A DNA stretch of 64,000 nucleotides. Origin: an uncultured Clostridia bacterium. GTDB lineage: Bacteria; Bacillota; Clostridia; Oscillospirales; Ruminococcaceae. Below are positions 10,089 to 18,309 of the stretch, piece by piece; the stretch's first letter is position 1; each line of letters starts with the position of its first letter. The DNA is taken from the NCBI GenBank assembly GCA_945829235.1, contig CALZUA010000006.1, positions 62,001 to 126,000 of the forward strand, read 5' to 3'. The position numbers and the translations under genes are program-made. The notes below the pieces were generated by a model. That model was not told the DNA's origin, ran no database searches, and saw only the letters and a list, made by a program, of their open reading frames with translations.

Positions 10089-10152
10089 TGTAAATATTAT
10101 TTTTGGTTTGTTTCCAAAACAACTTTGTACGCCACATATGAGCGTTTATCGC

Positions 10153-12102
10153 TTATTCCAGCTCAAATGCTCCGGTGTAGAGGCGATAGTACTGCCCCTT
10201 CTCGGCAATCAGCTTCTCGTGTGAACCACGCTCGATAATCCTACCGTGGTCAAGCACCATAATCACGTCCGAATTCTTGACCGTTGACAGTCTGTGCGCG
10301 ATAACAAACACCGTTCTCCCCTTCATCAGAGCGTCCATTCCCTTTTGAACAATCGCCTCGGTTCGCGTATCAATCGAACTCGTTGCCTCATCCAAAATCA
10401 TTACGGGCGGGTCGGCAACAGCCGCTCTCGCAATCGAAATCAACTGCCGCTGTCCCTGCGAAAGACCGCTTCCGTCACCTTTCAGCACCGTGTTGTATCC
10501 GTCGGACAACATTCTGATAAATCCGTCCGCGTTCGCGAGCTTCGCCGCCGCAATGCACTCCTCATCGGTAGCGTCCGGCTTGCCGTAGCGCAGATTGTCC
10601 ATAACCGTTCCCGTGAACAAATTCACGTCCTGCAAAACCACACCCAGCGACCGCCGCAAATCCGCTTTCTTGATTTTGTTGATGTTTATACCGTCATAAC
10701 GGATTTTTCCGTCATCGATGTCGTAGAAACGGTTGATGAGGTTGGTAATCGTGGTTTTACCCGCGCCCGTTGCACCAACAAAGGCGATTTTCTGTCCGGG
10801 CTCGGCGTAGATATCGATATTGTGCAAAACCATTTTCTCCGGCACATAACCAAAATCCACGTCATCGAGCACAACATTTCCCTTTAACTCGGTATAGGTG
10901 AGCGTGCCGTCCGAGTGCGGGTGCTTCCACGCCCAGAGGTGCGTGCGCTCGTTGGTTTCGGTGAGGTTGCCGTTTTCATCGTACTTCGCGTTGACCAGCG
11001 TAACGTAACCGTCATCGGTTTCACTCTTTTCATCGAGCAGGTTGAAAATTCTCCCCGCGCCTGCCATTGCCATAACAACAGCATTGAGTTGCTGAGAAAC
11101 CTGTCCGATAGGTCCGATAAAGCTTCGAGAGAGCTGGAGGAAAGACGCGATTGTGCCGAGAGTGAGTATGTTCACCGAGAAACACGCCACATTCGTCACG
11201 CCGTTTATTGCGAGCAAGCCGCCGATTATCGCGAGAATAACGTACAGCAGGTAGCCCATACAGTTGTTTATCGGCATCAGCACGTTCGCGAAAGCGTTCG
11301 CCTTGCAGACGTTTTCGGAAAGGTCGAAATTGCGCTCGTCAAACTGCTCCTTTGCCTTTTCCTCGCGGCAGAACAGCTTGATAACGCGCTGTCCGTTAAT
11401 CATTTCCTCGATGTAGCCGTTGAGGTTAGCCATCGACTTTTGCTGACGAACAAAGAAAGTACCCGATTTGCCCGCAACCTTTGCCGTGATGAACATAATC
11501 AGCACCAGCATAACGATAACCGCAAGCGTTAGCCAAAGCGACAGGCTCAACATCGAGCAGAAAACCGCGATTACGGTTATTCCTGACGAGAGGAAGGACG
11601 GGAGCGACTGCGAGAGCATCTGTTGCATAGCGTCCGCGTCGTTGGTGTAGAAGCTCATAACATCGCCGTGGGTGTGGGTGTCGAAGTATTTTATCGGCAA
11701 GGTCTGCATATGCGAGAACATATCATCGCGCACTGTTTTCAGGATCCCCTGCGAAACAGTTGCCATAACCCTCGACTGAATAAGCGAACACAAAGCTCCC
11801 AGCAAAAACAAGCTTCCCATTAAAATAAGCGTGCGGATAAGCCCCGAAAAGTCGGCATCGGCACCGCCTGCGGTTGCTTCGACAATCGGCATAATGTTGT
11901 CGTCAATCAGCGTTTTGATGAACAACGATGAGGAAACGCTTGCAACCGAGCTTACGACAATGCACACGGCAACCAAAACCAACTGCTTGCGAAACGGCTT
12001 CATATAGCTCAAAAGCCGCTTTATAACCTTCGCGTCAAATTTCACCGGAACGCGCGCTCCCTTCGGCGGCTTTCCTCCGTGTCCCATATGCATATTACTC
12101 AT
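10153..12102 (-). CDS. ABC exporter half-transporter, catalytic-site subunit
   Basis: A 649-residue type IV ABC exporter half: a Gly/Lys-rich start, six membrane segments (about residues 40-340) and a C-terminal nucleotide-binding domain. Walker A is GATGAGKTT (near 445), Walker B MILDEATSS with the catalytic Glu, and the switch is IAHRL with its His. Its signature motif is the altered LSQGQ. Paired with the upstream subunit this gives one consensus and one degenerate ATP site, as in BmrCD/LmrCD-type heterodimers. The ATG at 12102 overlaps the end of the upstream subunit by eight bases and has AAGGGGG before it; an earlier in-frame ATG at 12171 is inside the neighbour. Substrate unknown, probably a drug, peptide or lipid. 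Confidence 0.92.
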   Translation of the reverse strand: MSNMHMGHGGKPPKGARVPVKFDAKVIKRLLSYMKPFRKQLVLVAVCIVVSSVASVSSSLFIKTLIDDNIMPIVEATAGGADADFSGLIRTLILMGSLFLLGALCSLIQSRVMATVSQGILKTVRDDMFSHMQTLPIKYFDTHTHGDVMSFYTNDADAMQQMLSQSLPSFLSSGITVIAVFCSMLSLSLWLTLAVIVMLVLIMFITAKVAGKSGTFFVRQQKSMANLNGYIEEMINGQRVIKLFCREEKAKEQFDERNFDLSENVCKANAFANVLMPINNCMGYLLYVILAIIGGLLAINGVTNVACFSVNILTLGTIASFLQLSRSFIGPIGQVSQQLNAVVMAMAGAGRIFNLLDEKSETDDGYVTLVNAKYDENGNLTETNERTHLWAWKHPHSDGTLTYTELKGNVVLDDVDFGYVPEKMVLHNIDIYAEPGQKIAFVGATGAGKTTITNLINRFYDIDDGKIRYDGININKIKKADLRRSLGVVLQDVNLFTGTVMDNLRYGKPDATDEECIAAAKLANADGFIRMLSDGYNTVLKGDGSGLSQGQRQLISIARAAVADPPVMILDEATSSIDTRTEAIVQKGMDALMKGRTVFVIAHRLSTVKNSDVIMVLDHGRIIERGSHEKLIAEKGQYYRLYTGAFELE

Positions 12103-13864
12103 CGTCACTCGCCCCCTTTGTCTGACTGTCGTAGATTTCGCGGTAAATCGGGCTTCTTGCGTACAGCTCATCGTGAGTTCCCATATCGGCGATTTTGCCG
12201 TTGTCCATTATGATAATCTTGTCCGCTTCACACACCGAGGAAACACGTTGCGCGATAATGATTTTCGTGGTGTCGGGAATGTCCTCGCGGAACGATTTTC
12301 TAATCATCGCGTCTGTTTTCGTGTCAACAGCGGAGGTTGAGTCATCGAGAATGAGGATTTTCGGCTTCTTGAGCAACGCACGCGCAATGCACAAACGCTG
12401 TTTCTGACCGCCCGAAACGTTAGTACCGCCCTGTTCGATATAGGTGTTGTACTTGTCGGGCATTGCCTGAATGAAATCATCGGCGCAGGCTGATTTGCAG
12501 ACCTGTTCAACTTCTTCATCGGTTGCGTTTTCGTTGCCCCAGCGGATATTTTCGGCAATCGTTCCCGAGAACAAAACGTTCTTCTGCAAAACCATCGCAA
12601 CATTATTGCGAAGCGCCTCGAGATTATAGTCGCGGACATTCTCGCCGCCGACAAGGACCTCGCCCTCGAGAGTATCGTAAAGTCGCGGAATCATCTGAAC
12701 AAGCGTGGATTTTGAAGAGCCCGTGCCGCCGATTATACCAATAGTTTCGCCGCTTTTTATGGTGAGGTTGATGTGGTCGAGAGCGTTGTTCTCGGCGGTT
12801 TTGAAGTACTTGAAGCAAACGTTTCTGAACTCAATCGAGCCGTCCTTGATTTCGGTCAGATTGCGCTCGCCGTCATTGATATCGCTCTTTTCGTTGAGCA
12901 CCTCGCAAACGCGGTCGGCACTCGCTTTGGACATCGTGAGCATAACGAAAATCATCGACAGCATCATCAGGCTCATCAGAATTTGCATCGTGTAGGTGAA
13001 AAGCGACATCAGACTGCCCGTGGTAAGACCGAGCGCCTCGTTGTTGCCGCTCGCGACAACAGCCTGAGCGCCGAGCCACGATATCAGAATAACGCAGGTG
13101 TAAACGGAAATCTGCATCGCGGGCGCGTTAAAGGCAACGGTTTTCTCCGCTTTGGTGAACAGATTGAATATTTTATCAGAGATTTTTTTGAACTTGCTTT
13201 TCTCGTGTTCCTCGCGGACAAAGCTCTTGACAACGCGTATTCCGCGAAGATTTTCCTCGACAACGTTGTTGAGGTCATCGTAGGTTGTGAAAACCTTTCT
13301 GAAAATCGGGAACGCGAGTTTAACGATAAGCGCGAGAATTATCGCCAAAAACGGTATCACATAAATGAACGTCATCGCAAGCTCGCTGTCGGTTCTGAAC
13401 GAGAAAACACACGCGAAAATCAGCATCGCGGGCGCTCTGAACACAATTCTCGTGAGCATCTGAAACGACGTCTGAACGTTTGTGACGTCGGTTGTAAGAC
13501 GTGTGACAAGGCTTGCGGGCGAGAATTTGTCGATATTCGAGAAGCTGTAATTCTGGATATTGTAGAACATATCGTGGCGGACGTTTCTCGAAAAAATCGA
13601 TGAAGCGCGCGAAGCCGTGTAGCCCGCGGTCACGCCGAAGAACATCGCGGCAAGCGTCAGTATCGCGAGAATTGCGCCGTATTTCAGCACGGCGTCCATA
13701 TTCCCGTTAGGATAAGCTTCGCTGGGAGTTATGCCCTCGTCAATCAGCTTTGCCATAACTGTCGGAATAGAAACCTCGATAAACGACTCCAACAGCACGA
13801 AAATCGGCGTGATGATTGCGGGGAGCTTTGCTTCCCGTATACATTTTGCCAAAGTTTTTATCAT
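12095..13864 (-). CDS. ABC exporter half-transporter, degenerate-site subunit
   Basis: A 589-residue ABC exporter half with six membrane segments (residues 20-300) and a C-terminal nucleotide-binding domain. Walker A is GGTGSSKST near 376 and the signature is the standard VSGGQ. Two catalytic residues are changed: Walker B reads ILILDDSTSA (Asp where Glu is usual) and the switch reads IIIAQRV (Gln where His is usual). These changes mark the non-hydrolysing site of heterodimeric exporters. The ATG overlaps the marR-like stop by four bases (ATGA) and is preceded by AAAGGAGA. It is cotranscribed with the regulator and the second half-transporter. Confidence 0.93.
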   Translation of the reverse strand: MIKTLAKCIREAKLPAIITPIFVLLESFIEVSIPTVMAKLIDEGITPSEAYPNGNMDAVLKYGAILAILTLAAMFFGVTAGYTASRASSIFSRNVRHDMFYNIQNYSFSNIDKFSPASLVTRLTTDVTNVQTSFQMLTRIVFRAPAMLIFACVFSFRTDSELAMTFIYVIPFLAIILALIVKLAFPIFRKVFTTYDDLNNVVEENLRGIRVVKSFVREEHEKSKFKKISDKIFNLFTKAEKTVAFNAPAMQISVYTCVILISWLGAQAVVASGNNEALGLTTGSLMSLFTYTMQILMSLMMLSMIFVMLTMSKASADRVCEVLNEKSDINDGERNLTEIKDGSIEFRNVCFKYFKTAENNALDHINLTIKSGETIGIIGGTGSSKSTLVQMIPRLYDTLEGEVLVGGENVRDYNLEALRNNVAMVLQKNVLFSGTIAENIRWGNENATDEEVEQVCKSACADDFIQAMPDKYNTYIEQGGTNVSGGQKQRLCIARALLKKPKILILDDSTSAVDTKTDAMIRKSFREDIPDTTKIIIAQRVSSVCEADKIIIMDNGKIADMGTHDELYARSPIYREIYDSQTKGASDDE

Positions 13865-14349
13865 TGTATATCTCCTTTCGGGTGGATTTTTTCCGCAGAA
13901 TAAGCGGACATTATGTTGTTATGCATTCTTTGAATAAAACTGCACATAAGCGCGATTTCCTCCGATGAAAAGCCGCTCCGAAGCCTTTTGTCCATCTCCT
14001 CACCCTCGCGGCGCATTTCCCTGCCAAGCTCGCGGGATTTTTCGGTGAGGACGAGCTTTTTGAGCCGCGCGTCATGGGAAACGCTCTCGCGCTTGATAAG
14101 CTCCTTTTTCTCGAGGAGCGACAGCACCTTCGATACCGTTGAGCGCGTTATCCCGAAATTCTCCTCCAAGTCGCGCTGGAAAACATCTCGCCCCTCTTCC
14201 TCCGCATCAAACAGGTAGCCCATAATCCACTTGTTAGAGCAGGTGAGGTTGTCAAGCTCGCGCATAATCTCGGAGCTGTGTTCGAGGTAGCGCCGAATTA
14301 CGTTGTTCAGCTTGCGGAGCCTTATCCCCAAACCCGTATTCTCCTCCAA
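13861..14349 (-). CDS. MarR-family transcriptional regulator
   Basis: A 162-residue winged-helix regulator. The helix-turn-helix and wing cover about residues 45-105: VFQRDLEENFGITRSTVSKVL, then LEKKELIKRESVSHDARLKKLVLT, which is the DNA-binding helix and DxR wing of MarR proteins. The start chosen is TTG at 14349, because GGAGGTGA sits five bases upstream. The upstream ATG codons at 14391 and 14418 fall inside the promoter and cannot be translated from it. It heads an operon with the two ABC half-transporters (four-base overlap), so it is probably an autorepressor that responds to the exported compound. Confidence 0.9.
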   Translation of the reverse strand: MEENTGLGIRLRKLNNVIRRYLEHSSEIMRELDNLTCSNKWIMGYLFDAEEEGRDVFQRDLEENFGITRSTVSKVLSLLEKKELIKRESVSHDARLKKLVLTEKSRELGREMRREGEEMDKRLRSGFSSEEIALMCSFIQRMHNNIMSAYSAEKIHPKGDIQ

Positions 14350-14389
14350 AGCAGTCACCTCCGTTGTCAAAGATTGTTGGATATTCCAC

Positions 14390-14418
14390 ATTATAATGCA
14401 AATTAAATAATTTGTCAA
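14390..14418 (-). promoter_or_regulatory. Perfect sigma-A promoter of marR-ABC operon
   Basis: Minus strand TTGACA (14418-14413), 17-base spacer, TATAAT (14395-14390), both consensus. The predicted transcript begins about 20 bases before the Shine-Dalgarno of the MarR gene. Confidence 0.85.
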
Positions 14419-14495
14419 GTGTTTTTTTGTAAAAATTTTACCAAAAAATTTTAAACTGTTTGTAGCATTTGCCTATTGAGAGTGCAAAAAAACTA

Positions 14496-14524
14496 TTGAA
14501 AAATTCGCGGAAATGTGCTATAAT
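14496..14524 (+). promoter_or_regulatory. Sigma-A promoter of nfnAB
   Basis: TTGAAA (14496-14501), 17-base spacer, TATAAT (14519-14524), with TGTGC directly before the -10 (extended -10). Confidence 0.85.
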
Positions 14525-14553
14525 TAGATGTATTCTGTGAAAGGAGCATAAAA

Positions 14554-15393
14554 ATGTATAAAATAGTACGCAAAAAAGAACTTAATCCCACGGTCACGCT
14601 TATGGAAATTGACGCGCCGCTGGTTGCCAAAAAGGCAGAGCCGGGGCAGTTTATCATTCTTCGCGTGAACGAGGACGGCGAGAGAATCCCGCTTACCGTG
14701 GCGGATTATGACCGCGAAAAAGGCACGGTAACCATTATTTTCCAGATTGTCGGCGCAACAACCGAGCTTCTCAACCACAAAAACGAGGGCGAGTACATAC
14801 AGGATTTCGTTGGTCCTCTCGGCAAGGCAACCGAAACCGAGGGCTTGAAAAAAGTCGCGGTTGTCGGCGGCGGCGTGGGCTGCGCGATTGCTTATCCCGT
14901 TGCAAAGAAGCTGCACGACAACGGTTGCGAGGTACACTCGATTGTCGGCTTCAGAAACAAGGATTTGGTTATTCTCGAGGACGAGTTTAACGCGGCTTCA
15001 AATGTGCTCAAAATTATGACCGACGACGGCTCCTACGGCACGAAGGGACTTGTCACCGACGCGCTCAAGGCGCTGATTGACGAGGGTAATCAGTACGATG
15101 AGGTTATCGCGATAGGTCCTGTTATTATGATGAAATTTGTGTGCAAGCTGACCAAGGAATACGGCATCAAAACTATGGTTTCGATGAACCCGATTATGAT
15201 TGACGGAACGGGAATGTGCGGCGGCTGCCGTCTTACGGTTGGCGGTGAAACAAAGTTTGCGTGCGTTGACGGACCCGATTTTGACGGTCATCTCGTTGAC
15301 TTTGACGAGGCGCTTGAGCGCGGCTCGATGTACCGTGAATTTGAGCAGGCAAAGCGCGAGGAAGTCTGCAATCTCTTCAAGGGGGTAAAGTGA
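14554..15393 (+). CDS. nfnA: NfnA, FAD/NAD-binding small subunit of NADH-dependent Fd:NADP+ oxidoreductase
   Basis: A 279-residue protein of the sulfide/dihydroorotate dehydrogenase B-like family, the small subunit of the electron-bifurcating NfnAB transhydrogenase, which couples NADPH, NAD+ and ferredoxin. The N-terminal half is a ferredoxin-reductase FAD barrel (EPGQFIILRV, RIPLTVAD); the middle binds NAD (VAVVGGGVGCAIAYPVAK near residue 110); and the C-terminal part has the [2Fe-2S] cysteines in GTGMCGGCRLTVGG and FACVDGPDFDGH. AAAGGAGC precedes the ATG. The stop is one base before the ATG of nfnB, so the pair is coupled. Confidence 0.93.
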   Translation: MYKIVRKKELNPTVTLMEIDAPLVAKKAEPGQFIILRVNEDGERIPLTVADYDREKGTVTIIFQIVGATTELLNHKNEGEYIQDFVGPLGKATETEGLKKVAVVGGGVGCAIAYPVAKKLHDNGCEVHSIVGFRNKDLVILEDEFNAASNVLKIMTDDGSYGTKGLVTDALKALIDEGNQYDEVIAIGPVIMMKFVCKLTKEYGIKTMVSMNPIMIDGTGMCGGCRLTVGGETKFACVDGPDFDGHLVDFDEALERGSMYREFEQAKREEVCNLFKGVK

Positions 15394-15394
15394 A

Positions 15395-16786
15395 ATGCCG
15401 AATATGAGCTTAAAAAAGAACGAAATGCCTGCTCAGGAGCCGAATGTCCGCAACAAGAATTTCAGCGAGGTTGCGCTCGGCTATACCGAGGAACAGGCTG
15501 TTGACGAGGCAAACCGCTGCCTTAACTGCAAGAACAAGCCTTGCGTGGGCGGCTGTCCCGTTTCAATCGATATTCCCGAATTTATCGCGAAAATCCGCGA
15601 AAAGGACTTCGAGGGCGCTTACCAAATAATTTCCAAGAGCAGTTCTCTGCCGGCAGTCTGCGGACGTGTTTGTCCTCAGGAAACGCAGTGCGAGAGCAAG
15701 TGCGTGCGCGGTATCAAGGGCGAGCCTGTCGCAATCGGTCGTCTGGAACGCTTTGTTGCCGATTGGCACAACAAAAACTGCACCGAAGCGCCCAAAGCTC
15801 CCGAGAAAAACGGTCACAAGTGCGCGATTATCGGCGCAGGTCCTTCGGGACTTACCTGCGCGGGCGACCTCGCGAAAATGGGTTACGATGTAACCGTTTT
15901 CGAGGCTCTGCACCTCGCGGGCGGCGTTTTGGTTTACGGTATCCCCGAGTTCAGACTCCCGAAAGCGATTGTAGCACACGAGGTTGAGAACCTGAAAGCG
16001 CTCGGTGTTAAAATCGAAACCAACGTTGTTATCGGAAAAACAATCGAGGTTGACGAGCTGTTCGAGCAAGGTTTTGAAGCAATCTTCATCGGTTCGGGCG
16101 CGGGCTTGCCGAGATTTATGAACATTCCCGGCGAGAACCTCAAGGGTGTTTACTCTGCAAACGAATTCCTCACGAGAGTTAACCTGATGAAAGCGTACAA
16201 GGAAGGCTCGGACACGCCGATTAAGAAAAATTCAAGCGTTGCAGTTGTCGGCGGCGGAAACGTGGCAATGGACGCGGCTCGTTGCGCGAAGCGTCTTGGC
16301 GCGGAGAACGTTTATATCGTTTACCGCCGCGGTTTGGAGGAAATGCCTGCGCGTAAAGAGGAAGTCGAGCACGCGATGGAAGAGGGCATTATCTTCAAGA
16401 CGCTCAATAATCCCGTGGAAATTCTCGGCGACGAACACAAGTTTGTTACCGGTATGAAGTGCATTGAAATGGAGCTCGGCGAGCCGGACGCGAGCGGCAG
16501 ACGCAGACCTGTCGAGAAGAAGGACAGCGAGTTTACGCTCGATGTTGACTGCGTGGTTATGTCAATCGGCACGTCCCCGAACCCGCTTATCCGCAACACC
16601 ACAAAAGGTCTTGAAACCAACAAGCACGGCTGTTTTGTAGCCGACGAGGTTGGACAGACGTCACGCGAGGGTGTATTTGCGGGCGGCGACGCAGTAACGG
16701 GCGCTGCTACGGTAATTCTCGCAATGGGTGCCGGAAAGACCGCCGCAAAGGCAATGGACGAGTACATTAAGTCGAAGAACGCATAA
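15395..16786 (+). CDS. nfnB: NfnB, large subunit of NADH-dependent Fd:NADP+ oxidoreductase
   Basis: A 463-residue flavoprotein like the small subunit of glutamate synthase; beside nfnA it is the NfnB subunit. The N-terminus carries the two [4Fe-4S] cysteine sets RCLNCKNKPCVGGCP (near 45-60) and CGRVCPQETQCESKC (near 90-105). An FAD-binding fold follows (CAIIGAGPSGLTCAGDLA near 145), then the NADP-binding fold SVAVVGGGNVAMDAAR near 285 and the C-terminal FAD motif GVFAGGDAVTGAATVI. No glutaminase or GltB-like gene is nearby, which argues against glutamate synthase. Ends at a strong terminator. Confidence 0.93.
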   Translation: MPNMSLKKNEMPAQEPNVRNKNFSEVALGYTEEQAVDEANRCLNCKNKPCVGGCPVSIDIPEFIAKIREKDFEGAYQIISKSSSLPAVCGRVCPQETQCESKCVRGIKGEPVAIGRLERFVADWHNKNCTEAPKAPEKNGHKCAIIGAGPSGLTCAGDLAKMGYDVTVFEALHLAGGVLVYGIPEFRLPKAIVAHEVENLKALGVKIETNVVIGKTIEVDELFEQGFEAIFIGSGAGLPRFMNIPGENLKGVYSANEFLTRVNLMKAYKEGSDTPIKKNSSVAVVGGGNVAMDAARCAKRLGAENVYIVYRRGLEEMPARKEEVEHAMEEGIIFKTLNNPVEILGDEHKFVTGMKCIEMELGEPDASGRRRPVEKKDSEFTLDVDCVVMSIGTSPNPLIRNTTKGLETNKHGCFVADEVGQTSREGVFAGGDAVTGAATVILAMGAGKTAAKAMDEYIKSKNA

Positions 16787-16801
16787 TTTAACGAAATAAA
16801 C

Positions 16802-16852
16802 CGCCGTCTTGGTTCAAGAGCTTTCCAACTCCCGCGTCAAGACGGCGTTTTT
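16802..16852 (+). terminator. Terminator of nfnAB
   Basis: A perfect 10-bp stem CGCCGTCTTG/CAAGACGGCG (16802-16811 with 16838-16847) followed by TTTTT. Confidence 0.9.
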
Positions 16853-16876
16853 CGGTTTAAATTAAAAGGAGAAAAT

Positions 16877-17461
16877 ATGTCGGTAATTTTTGATGAAAGC
16901 AATATGCAAAATCGCTTGGGGGAGTATGTCCCCGAGGGGGAAACTTTGATTGCGGGAATTCACGTTGTTAATAAAGAACTGCACCTTTTCCGTTATTATC
17001 AGAACTGCGTGCCGAAGGACGACAAGCTGTATCGGCTTGATGACGTTGAACCGAAGGTTTTGCAGGTGACGAAGGGCAAATTTGCCACGGATGATTTGTA
17101 CATCGGGATAACGCAGAATTATTTTATTGTCGCGACCTGTACGCCCAACACCAAATTTTACTATAAGTTTGATTTTGTGGACAACAGCGAGCCGCACGAG
17201 CTTGAAAGCACGGAGAATTTTCTAAATCGCGACGGCATCGCACCGAGCATAGATTTACGCGATATCGGGCACATATTTAAGCTGTCCGATATCGTAAAAG
17301 GCGAATTCAAAAAGGGAATGTTTGGCTCTGTGAAATGTGATTTGGAGTTCAGGGACAAAAGCACGTTCAAGCTACTGTTCCCGAAAAAAGCGGGGCTTGG
17401 AAACGGAATGCCACATCACGAGGAGTACCGCGAAAAAATTATCACAGCTTTAACAAGATAG
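16877..17461 (+). CDS. Hypothetical protein, possible PH-like fold
   Basis: A 194-residue soluble protein that I do not recognise. AAAAGGAG lies eight bases before the ATG. It is mainly predicted beta strand, ending in a helix (HHEEYREKIITALTR). The second half, with KLSDIVKGEFKKGMFGSVKCDLEF followed by FKLLFPKK, resembles bacterial pleckstrin-homology-like domains that read out small soluble proteins, but this is a guess from pattern. No signal peptide or metal motif is seen. Single gene between two terminators. Confidence 0.8.
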   Translation: MSVIFDESNMQNRLGEYVPEGETLIAGIHVVNKELHLFRYYQNCVPKDDKLYRLDDVEPKVLQVTKGKFATDDLYIGITQNYFIVATCTPNTKFYYKFDFVDNSEPHELESTENFLNRDGIAPSIDLRDIGHIFKLSDIVKGEFKKGMFGSVKCDLEFRDKSTFKLLFPKKAGLGNGMPHHEEYREKIITALTR

Positions 17462-17474
17462 CCAAAAAACAGAA

Positions 17475-17506
17475 CGACGCCGCCTTTTTTCGGCGGCGTC
17501 TTTATC
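17475..17506. terminator. Bidirectional intrinsic terminator
   Basis: GACGCCGCC/GGCGGCGTC stem around a T-rich loop, followed by TTTAT. It lies between two convergent genes and can serve both. Confidence 0.8.
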
Positions 17507-17520
17507 GATGTAATTCGGCG

Positions 17521-17736
17521 TCATCTTCCCAAAAAATCTTCAACCAACTCGTATGCGTGCGCTTCCGAAGCGCCGAGCCTGTTCAACAGCGAAACAAAAT
17601 CCCTTATCTCATCTTTGTGGGTGGAGATATCGATAATCTCCATATTTTCGCTGCCTATTCCGTAGCTCCTTGCCGTTTCCCCTTCAACATAGACCTCAGC
17701 TTCAACAATTCGCCACATTTTCTCACTCTCCATCAT
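17521..17736 (-). CDS. Small hypothetical protein (DUF6514-like)
   Basis: A 71-residue protein. The core, with YGIG, then EIIDIS, VSLLNRLGASEAHAYELVEDFLGR, fits a small Clostridia family in which a short beta region is followed by a C-terminal helix ending in VEDFL (I recall it as DUF6514, but I cannot verify the name). The annotated start is the first ATG, which has AGGAGGA about 15 bases upstream; the ATG at 17718, preceded by GGAGAGTGAG, is an equally good start and would give 65 residues. Function unknown. Confidence 0.65.
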   Translation of the reverse strand: MMESEKMWRIVEAEVYVEGETARSYGIGSENMEIIDISTHKDEIRDFVSLLNRLGASEAHAYELVEDFLGR

Positions 17737-17883
17737 ATTAGTTGTTTTGGTGACTCCTCCTCCCTGACATTAATATAACATAAAGATTATATCGATAACA
17801 GAAATTATAATTTCGCTTTTTACCAAATTATGTATTTATTTAACTTTATTTGGAAATACGCAACAGAATGTTTCACAAAACAC

Positions 17884-17912
17884 TTGACTTTTTGACTTTA
17901 TTATGTTAAAAT
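17884..17912 (+). promoter_or_regulatory. Sigma-A promoter of TrpR-like operon
   Basis: TTGACT (17884-17889), 17-base spacer, TAAAAT (17907-17912). The sequence is strikingly like the promoter at 35344 (same TTGACTTTTTG start and ATGTTAAAATAT end). Confidence 0.75.
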
Positions 17913-17935
17913 ATTAACAAGTATTCTTGGGCTAA

Positions 17936-17984
17936 ACCGCGCAATTAACGGATTTTACTTTTGCGAGTGAACACCTTGCGCGGT
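17936..17984 (+). promoter_or_regulatory. Leader hairpin before TrpR-like gene
   Basis: A perfect 9-bp inverted repeat ACCGCGCAA (17936-17944) / TTGCGCGGT (17976-17984) in the untranslated leader, enclosing 31 bases. No T-run follows, so it is not an ordinary terminator. It may be an RNA control structure or a repressor site. Confidence 0.5.
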
Positions 17985-18018
17985 GCAGACCTAATCAAAA
18001 CTTTAGGGAGGAAAAGTT

Positions 18019-18309
18019 ATGAAAAAAGACAAGCACAATATTGATATTTTGTATAAAGCGCTTCTTTCGCTGAAAACCGAGAAGGAGTGCGAGGCGTTTT
18101 TGGAGGATTTGTGTACGCCGCAGGAGCTTGACGCGATGGCGCAAAGGCTGAGCGTTGCGGTAATGCTGAACGAGGGCGCGGTTTACAACAAAATCGTGAC
18201 CGAAACCGGCGCTTCTACGGCGACAATTTCCCGCGTGAACAAAACGCTCACCTATCAGACGGCGGGCGGCTATGAAATCGTGCTTGAACGGATAAAGGAC
18301 AATGTGTGA
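18019..18309 (+). CDS. TrpR-like (YerC/YecD family) regulator
   Basis: A 96-residue all-helical protein of the YerC/YecD family, homologous to the Trp repressor DNA-binding domain. It shows the family pattern EKECEAFLEDLCTPQELDAMAQRL, then the helix-turn-helix VYNKIVTETGASTATISRVNK. No tryptophan-binding role is established for this family. AGGGAGGAAAAG precedes the ATG. The end overlaps the methyltransferase start by eight bases, so the two are coupled. The 9-bp inverted repeat in its own leader is a candidate autoregulatory site. Confidence 0.92.
   Translation: MKKDKHNIDILYKALLSLKTEKECEAFLEDLCTPQELDAMAQRLSVAVMLNEGAVYNKIVTETGASTATISRVNKTLTYQTAGGYEIVLERIKDNV

Noticed and set aside
4541..10152. 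Integrase, transposase or att repeats flanking the helicase island
   Set aside because: None found at either border by reading; transfer is inferred only from base composition.
15395..16786. Glutamate synthase small subunit (GltD)
   Set aside because: The upstream gene is the NfnA-type FAD/[2Fe-2S] subunit and no large GltB subunit is present, so NfnB fits better.
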